The notes under the pieces: generated by a model
The model's input: only the letters and a program-made list of their open reading frames with translations
What the model was told of the DNA's origin: nothing
Databases searched by the model: none
Position numbers and translations under genes: made by a program
Origin: Planctomycetota bacterium
Lineage (GTDB): Bacteria; Planctomycetota; Phycisphaerae; Sedimentisphaerales; Anaerobacaceae
Direction: 5' to 3'
DNA length: 12,910 nt
Assembly (NCBI GenBank): GCA_017885385.1
Contig: JAFNGF010000282.1
Coordinates: forward strand, 1 to 12,910
Shown: in pieces, positions 12,468-12,910 of the stretch
Position numbering within the stretch: position 1 is the first letter of the stretch
Layout of the letters: each line of letters starts with the position of its first letter

Positions 12468-12910
12468 GCATGTTTTGCTATCAATGTGAGCAGACGGCAA
12501 AAGGAACGGGCTGCACGGCGCAGGGAGTTTGTGGGAAGGACCAAGAAACGGCGGCACTACAGGATTTGCTGGTCTATGCGGTCAAGGATATTTCACGCTA
12601 CGCGCACAGGGCTTGTCAGCTCGGCAGGCAAGACCGGCAGCTTGATGTCTTCATGGTCAAGGCACTTTTCAGCACGCTCACCAACGTGAGCTTCGACCCC
12701 GAGCGATTCAGGCAATTTTTGCAGCGGGCCGTTGAAATAAAGAAAAAGGCACAAAAGCTCTATGAGGATGCGGCGAAAAAAGCCGGCAAGAATCCCGAAC
12801 GGTTGGGCGTGCAAGTTGCGTGGTGGGAAGGAACAGACGATTTGGATGCCCTTATCCGCAAGGGACAATCCGTAGGCGTTCAAAAGCGCATTGCCGAGCT
12901 TGGCCAGGAT
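12464..12910 (+). CDS. hcp: Hydroxylamine reductase / hybrid-cluster protein, N-terminal part (runs off right edge)
   Basis: The frame is open for 149 codons to the last base, so only the N-terminal quarter is present (full length is usually about 530-550 aa). It begins MSMFCYQCEQTAKGTGCTAQGVCG, with Cys5, Cys8, Cys17 and Cys23 spaced C-X2-C-X8-C-X5-C. This is the proximal cubane-cluster motif of Hcp from strict anaerobes, the same spacing as in Desulfovibrio vulgaris Hcp. The following helical region (KDQETAALQDLLVYAVKDI) also fits. Hcp reduces hydroxylamine in vitro and acts as an NO reductase or in protein S-nitrosylation in vivo. The hybrid-cluster ligands lie beyond the window. It is cytoplasmic, last in the visible rrf2-cupin-zinc ribbon-hcp order, and overlaps the preceding stop by four bases. 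No hcr reductase is seen. Confidence 0.94.
   Translation, partial: MSMFCYQCEQTAKGTGCTAQGVCGKDQETAALQDLLVYAVKDISRYAHRACQLGRQDRQLDVFMVKALFSTLTNVSFDPERFRQFLQRAVEIKKKAQKLYEDAAKKAGKNPERLGVQVAWWEGTDDLDALIRKGQSVGVQKRIAELGQD

Noticed and set aside
12486..12689. 67-aa plus-strand open frame near the right end
   Set aside because: It is an out-of-frame shadow of hcp.
1..12910. CRISPR arrays, tRNA, rRNA or phage genes
   Set aside because: No regularly spaced direct repeats, cloverleaf candidates, rRNA segments or phage-type proteins were seen on either strand.

Overview
The window looks like a chromosomal segment of an anaerobic or microaerophilic member of the Planctomycetota, most likely near Phycisphaerae/Sedimentisphaerales. 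The main pointers are a type II pseudopilin-like protein with the planctomycete H-X9-D signature, about 50% G+C content, and a dense set of oxygen, peroxide, superoxide and nitric-oxide defence genes typical of anaerobes. The lineage is an inference from gene content; no rRNA or other phylogenetic marker is present.

Layout. Bases 1-1077 (minus strand) hold the N-terminal 359 residues of a ComEC/Rec2 DNA-uptake channel that runs off the left edge. Bases 1078-1487 are intergenic and contain a 164-bp MITE-like element (1229-1392) with 12-bp perfect terminal inverted repeats and an 8-bp target duplication. All later genes are on the plus strand. First comes a prepilin (1488-2333). It is followed by a tightly packed stress cluster (2361-7997): thiol peroxidase, Cu(+)-exporting P-type ATPase, two rubrerythrin-like diiron proteins, a nickel superoxide dismutase with a signal peptide, a DUF2400/TIGR02757 protein with a C-terminal cysteine cluster, and a thioredoxin-type arsenate reductase. 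A large imperfect palindrome and a terminator-like hairpin close this cluster (7994-8128). Next is a pair made of an uncharacterised 573-aa protein (8147-9868) and a flavodiiron protein (9893-11074). The last unit is an operon of an Rrf2-type Fe-S regulator, a small cupin, a Cys-rich zinc-ribbon protein and the hybrid-cluster protein Hcp, which runs off the right edge. An IscR-like dyad overlaps the putative promoter of this operon.

How the genes fit together (inference). NiSOD would turn extracytoplasmic superoxide into H2O2. Tpx and the diiron proteins would reduce peroxide. The flavodiiron protein would reduce O2 or NO to water or N2O. Hcp would deal with NO or hydroxylamine. CopA and ArsC handle metal and metalloid stress, and the Rrf2 protein is the obvious redox or NO sensor. 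Several junctions overlap by 4 nt (tpx/copA, sodN/DUF2400, rrf2/cupin, zinc ribbon/hcp), which indicates translational coupling. The least explained items are the 573-aa protein beside the flavodiiron gene, the DUF2400 protein inside a stress operon, and the zinc-ribbon protein coupled to Hcp.
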